Assembly: GCA_030824095.1 (NCBI GenBank) | Contig: JAVBYK010000357.1 | Coordinates: 1-7,387 of the forward strand | Direction: 5' to 3' | DNA: 7,387 nt | Origin: a bacterium | GTDB taxonomy: Bacteria > Pseudomonadota > Gammaproteobacteria > Burkholderiales > Burkholderiaceae_C | Part shown: positions 5,505 through 7,387 of the stretch, piece after piece | How the letters are laid out: every line of letters starts with the position of its first letter | How positions within the stretch are numbered: position 1 is the first letter of the stretch | The notes under the pieces: model-generated | The model's database searches: none | The model's input: only the letters and a program-made list of their open reading frames with translations | What the model was told of the DNA's origin: nothing | Program-made: the position numbers and the translations under genes

Positions 5505-6326
5505 ATGAGCAATGATTTCCGTGCATTCAAGACCACCGCAGTGTCCACGCTGCTGGTGCTGGCCGCCCTGGGTGGTGCCGTGCAGGCACAGCCCAGCTTT
5601 GGCAACCCGTCGCCCACGGCCGGCACATCCACATCGGACAAGGCCAACGCCGCAGCCGATGCAGCGGCCTATAAGGAAGTGGAATACGTCAACAAGAACA
5701 AGCGCGGCCCGGCGCTGATCGTGATCCCCGGCGAGATTAAGAGCAACAACGCCAGCTTCACCCAGCGCTTCCTGCCCAACAACATTGCCGACTTCGCCGA
5801 ACTGGAGTTGTCGCAGGCCAACTTCCCGGTGCTGGAGCGCACCAATCTGGGTCCGCTGGTGAATGAAATCTCGCTGGCCTACAACCTGGGTGATCCACAG
5901 GCCGCGCGCAAGACCATGCAAATGGGCAAGCTCAAGACCACCAAGTGGATTCTGAAGTTCGACATCCTCAAGGCCGAGCAGATCGCCGAGAACAAGAAGG
6001 GCTTTGACGGCCGCGCCGTGGGCGGGTTGCTGTCCATCTTCGGTGGCGGCAGCATGGCCGGCCAAGCCGCTGGCACCGTGGCCGGCTCCGTGCAGACCGG
6101 TGACACCACCGGCGTCTGGCTGATCGGCATGCGCTACAAGATCATGGATGCCAACACCACCGAGCAGGTGGCCCAGGGCTACAAGGACCTGAAGATGGAA
6201 GTCGGCGCGACCTCCACCAGCGTGATGGGCGTATCCGAAGGCGCCAAGGGTGGCGTGGGTCTGGACACCATGGTGCAGCGCCTTGTGCAGACCCTGGTCT
6301 GGGATATTGACTCCAAATATAAGTAA
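5505..6326 (+). CDS. Exported CsgG-like protein, second gene of the kinase operon
   Basis: This 273-aa protein has a signal peptide (core TTAVSTLLVLAALGGAV, likely cleavage after VQA at residue 28). The ATG at 5505 is supported by GGGAG at 5493-5497, seven bases upstream, over an in-frame TTG at 5445 that would overlap the previous gene. Residues 69-160 resemble the CsgG family: a strand ALIVIPGEI, then FPVLERTNLGPLVNE (107-121), matching the xPLERxxLxxLLNE signature, then KWILKFDILKAEQ. A Gly-rich hydrophobic stretch (172-197) and TGVWLIGMRYKIMDANTTE (202-220), like the CsgG strand ending in a 'TGE' turn, follow. There is no lipobox, unlike E. coli CsgG, so secretion-pore function is not implied. 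It starts 38 bp after the previous gene and lies 21 bp before the kinase. Confidence 0.82.
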   Translation: MSNDFRAFKTTAVSTLLVLAALGGAVQAQPSFGNPSPTAGTSTSDKANAAADAAAYKEVEYVNKNKRGPALIVIPGEIKSNNASFTQRFLPNNIADFAELELSQANFPVLERTNLGPLVNEISLAYNLGDPQAARKTMQMGKLKTTKWILKFDILKAEQIAENKKGFDGRAVGGLLSIFGGGSMAGQAAGTVAGSVQTGDTTGVWLIGMRYKIMDANTTEQVAQGYKDLKMEVGATSTSVMGVSEGAKGGVGLDTMVQRLVQTLVWDIDSKYK

Positions 6327-6347
6327 GCACACGAACCCAGCACCGCC

Positions 6348-7387
6348 ATGACGACGTTCACCCGACTCGGTAAATACCTGATCCGCCGTGAACTCGGCAA
6401 AGGCGCCATGGGCGTGGTCTATGAGGGCTTTGACCCCGCCATCGAACGCACGGTGGCCATCAAGACCATTCTTCCCGCACAGCTCAGCAGCGACGAAGCC
6501 ACCAACGTGCTGGCCCGCTTCAAACGCGAGGCACAGGCCGCTGGGCGGCTGAACCATCCCGGCATCGTGGCGGTCTACGACTACGGCGAAGAGATCGCCG
6601 ATGACGACCACACCATGGTTGCCGGGGAGGCCGCTCAGGCGCGCCAGCGCGTGGCCTACATCGCGATGGAGTTCGTCAAGGGCCGCGAGCTGCGCGACTT
6701 CTTCGAAGCCAACGAGCGCTTTGCGTTGAAGGATGTCGAGCGCCTGATGGCCGAGATCCTCGACGCCCTGGCCCATGCCCACGCCCATGGCGTGGTCCAC
6801 CGGGACATGAAGCCGGCCAACCTGATCGTGCTGCCCGACGGCAAGATCAAGGTCGCTGACTTTGGGATCGCCCGCGTCGAGAAGTCCGAGCTGACGCAGG
6901 TGGGCACGGTGATGGGCACACCGGCCTATATGTCGCCCGAGCAGTTCATGGGCCAGCCGGTCGATGGGCGCAGTGACATCTTCTCTTGCGGCGTCATCCT
7001 GTACCAGTTCCTGACCGGCGAGAAACCGTTCACCGGCAACTCCACCACCATCATGTTCAAGGTGCTGCACGAGGAGCCTCTGGCCCCCTCGCTGCTGAAT
7101 GTGGCGCTGCCCGCCGCCTTTGACCAGGTCGTGAAAAAAGCCATGGCCAAGAACCCGGATGACCGCTACCAGACCGCGCAGGAGTTCGCCCAGGCCATTC
7201 ACGCCACACTGAGTGCCCCGGCGGCCCAGGCGGCCGCGACCGACCCCGACCGAACCGAACTCAGCGTGCCTCCGGTCGCCCCGGCCAAGCCCGTGGTAGC
7301 AGCCAGCCCCAAGCCGACCCCTGCGGTGGCACCGGTAGCGCCGCCGGTGGGTGACATCCCCCACAAGTCCAATGCCGCACTGGTCGC
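6348..7387 (+). CDS. Hanks-type serine/threonine protein kinase (C-terminus outside window)
   Basis: The first 346 residues are visible and the frame is open at the right edge. The N-terminal kinase domain (about 10-275) has all key elements: Gly-rich loop LGKGAMGVVYEG (16-27), ATP-binding Lys39 in VAIK, helix-C Glu61, catalytic loop HRDMKPAN (Asp153, Asn158), DFG (171-173), activation segment with several Thr, and GTPAYMSPEQ (190-199), plus Asp210 in the F helix. It should therefore be active. About 20 extra polar residues (81-101) lie before the hinge strand YIAMEFV. After about residue 289 comes a Pro/Ala/Val-rich linker, as in bacterial kinases whose tail leads to a membrane helix or sensor domain; that part is unseen. 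The ATG follows the CsgG-like gene by 21 bp, indicating an operon. Substrates are unknown; such kinases often work with a PP2C phosphatase and FHA proteins, none visible here. Confidence 0.95.
   Translation, partial: MTTFTRLGKYLIRRELGKGAMGVVYEGFDPAIERTVAIKTILPAQLSSDEATNVLARFKREAQAAGRLNHPGIVAVYDYGEEIADDDHTMVAGEAAQARQRVAYIAMEFVKGRELRDFFEANERFALKDVERLMAEILDALAHAHAHGVVHRDMKPANLIVLPDGKIKVADFGIARVEKSELTQVGTVMGTPAYMSPEQFMGQPVDGRSDIFSCGVILYQFLTGEKPFTGNSTTIMFKVLHEEPLAPSLLNVALPAAFDQVVKKAMAKNPDDRYQTAQEFAQAIHATLSAPAAQAAATDPDRTELSVPPVAPAKPVVAASPKPTPAVAPVAPPVGDIPHKSNAALV

Noticed and set aside
5442..7364. Minus-strand open frame of 640 codons opposite the CsgG-like and kinase genes
   Set aside because: The plus strand carries a well-formed kinase domain and a signal-peptide protein. 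The minus translation is low-complexity Gly/His/Val/Leu without motifs, a shadow of GC-rich codons.

Overview
The window looks like chromosomal DNA of a GC-rich betaproteobacterium, probably Burkholderiales and most likely Comamonadaceae. I infer this from the protein sequences, the TATAATCCGCC-type promoter and the style of the short interspersed repeats; no database search was run.

Left block (1-777, minus strand). The window opens inside a lipoprotein gene whose first 26 codons are visible. Upstream of it lies a small integral membrane protein (177-659, resembling the DUF6790 family), which ends at an intrinsic terminator.

Central block (778-4705) is a proline-catabolism locus. putA (minus strand, 1014 aa) encodes a bifunctional proline dehydrogenase / glutamate-semialdehyde dehydrogenase of the short type, without the N-terminal DNA-binding domain of the E. 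coli protein. Divergent from it is an Lrp/AsnC-family regulator (4229-4705), the expected controller. Two AT-rich copies of one ~48-bp repeat lie in frame inside putA, in opposite orientations. The 406-bp divergent intergenic region (3823-4228) holds a very AT-rich stretch next to putA and two 77-bp hairpin elements. Both hairpins are 26-bp arm / 25-nt loop / 26-bp arm. Their loops are exact reverse complements, while the arms differ at about half their positions with pairing retained. This pair is the most unusual structure in the window.

Right block (4706-7387, plus strand) is a probable three-gene operon behind a TATAAT box. It encodes a 215-aa exported protein, a 273-aa exported protein with CsgG-like features, and a Hanks-type Ser/Thr protein kinase that runs off the window. 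Gaps are 38 and 21 bp. The pairing suggests a kinase working with exported envelope proteins, but the function is unknown.
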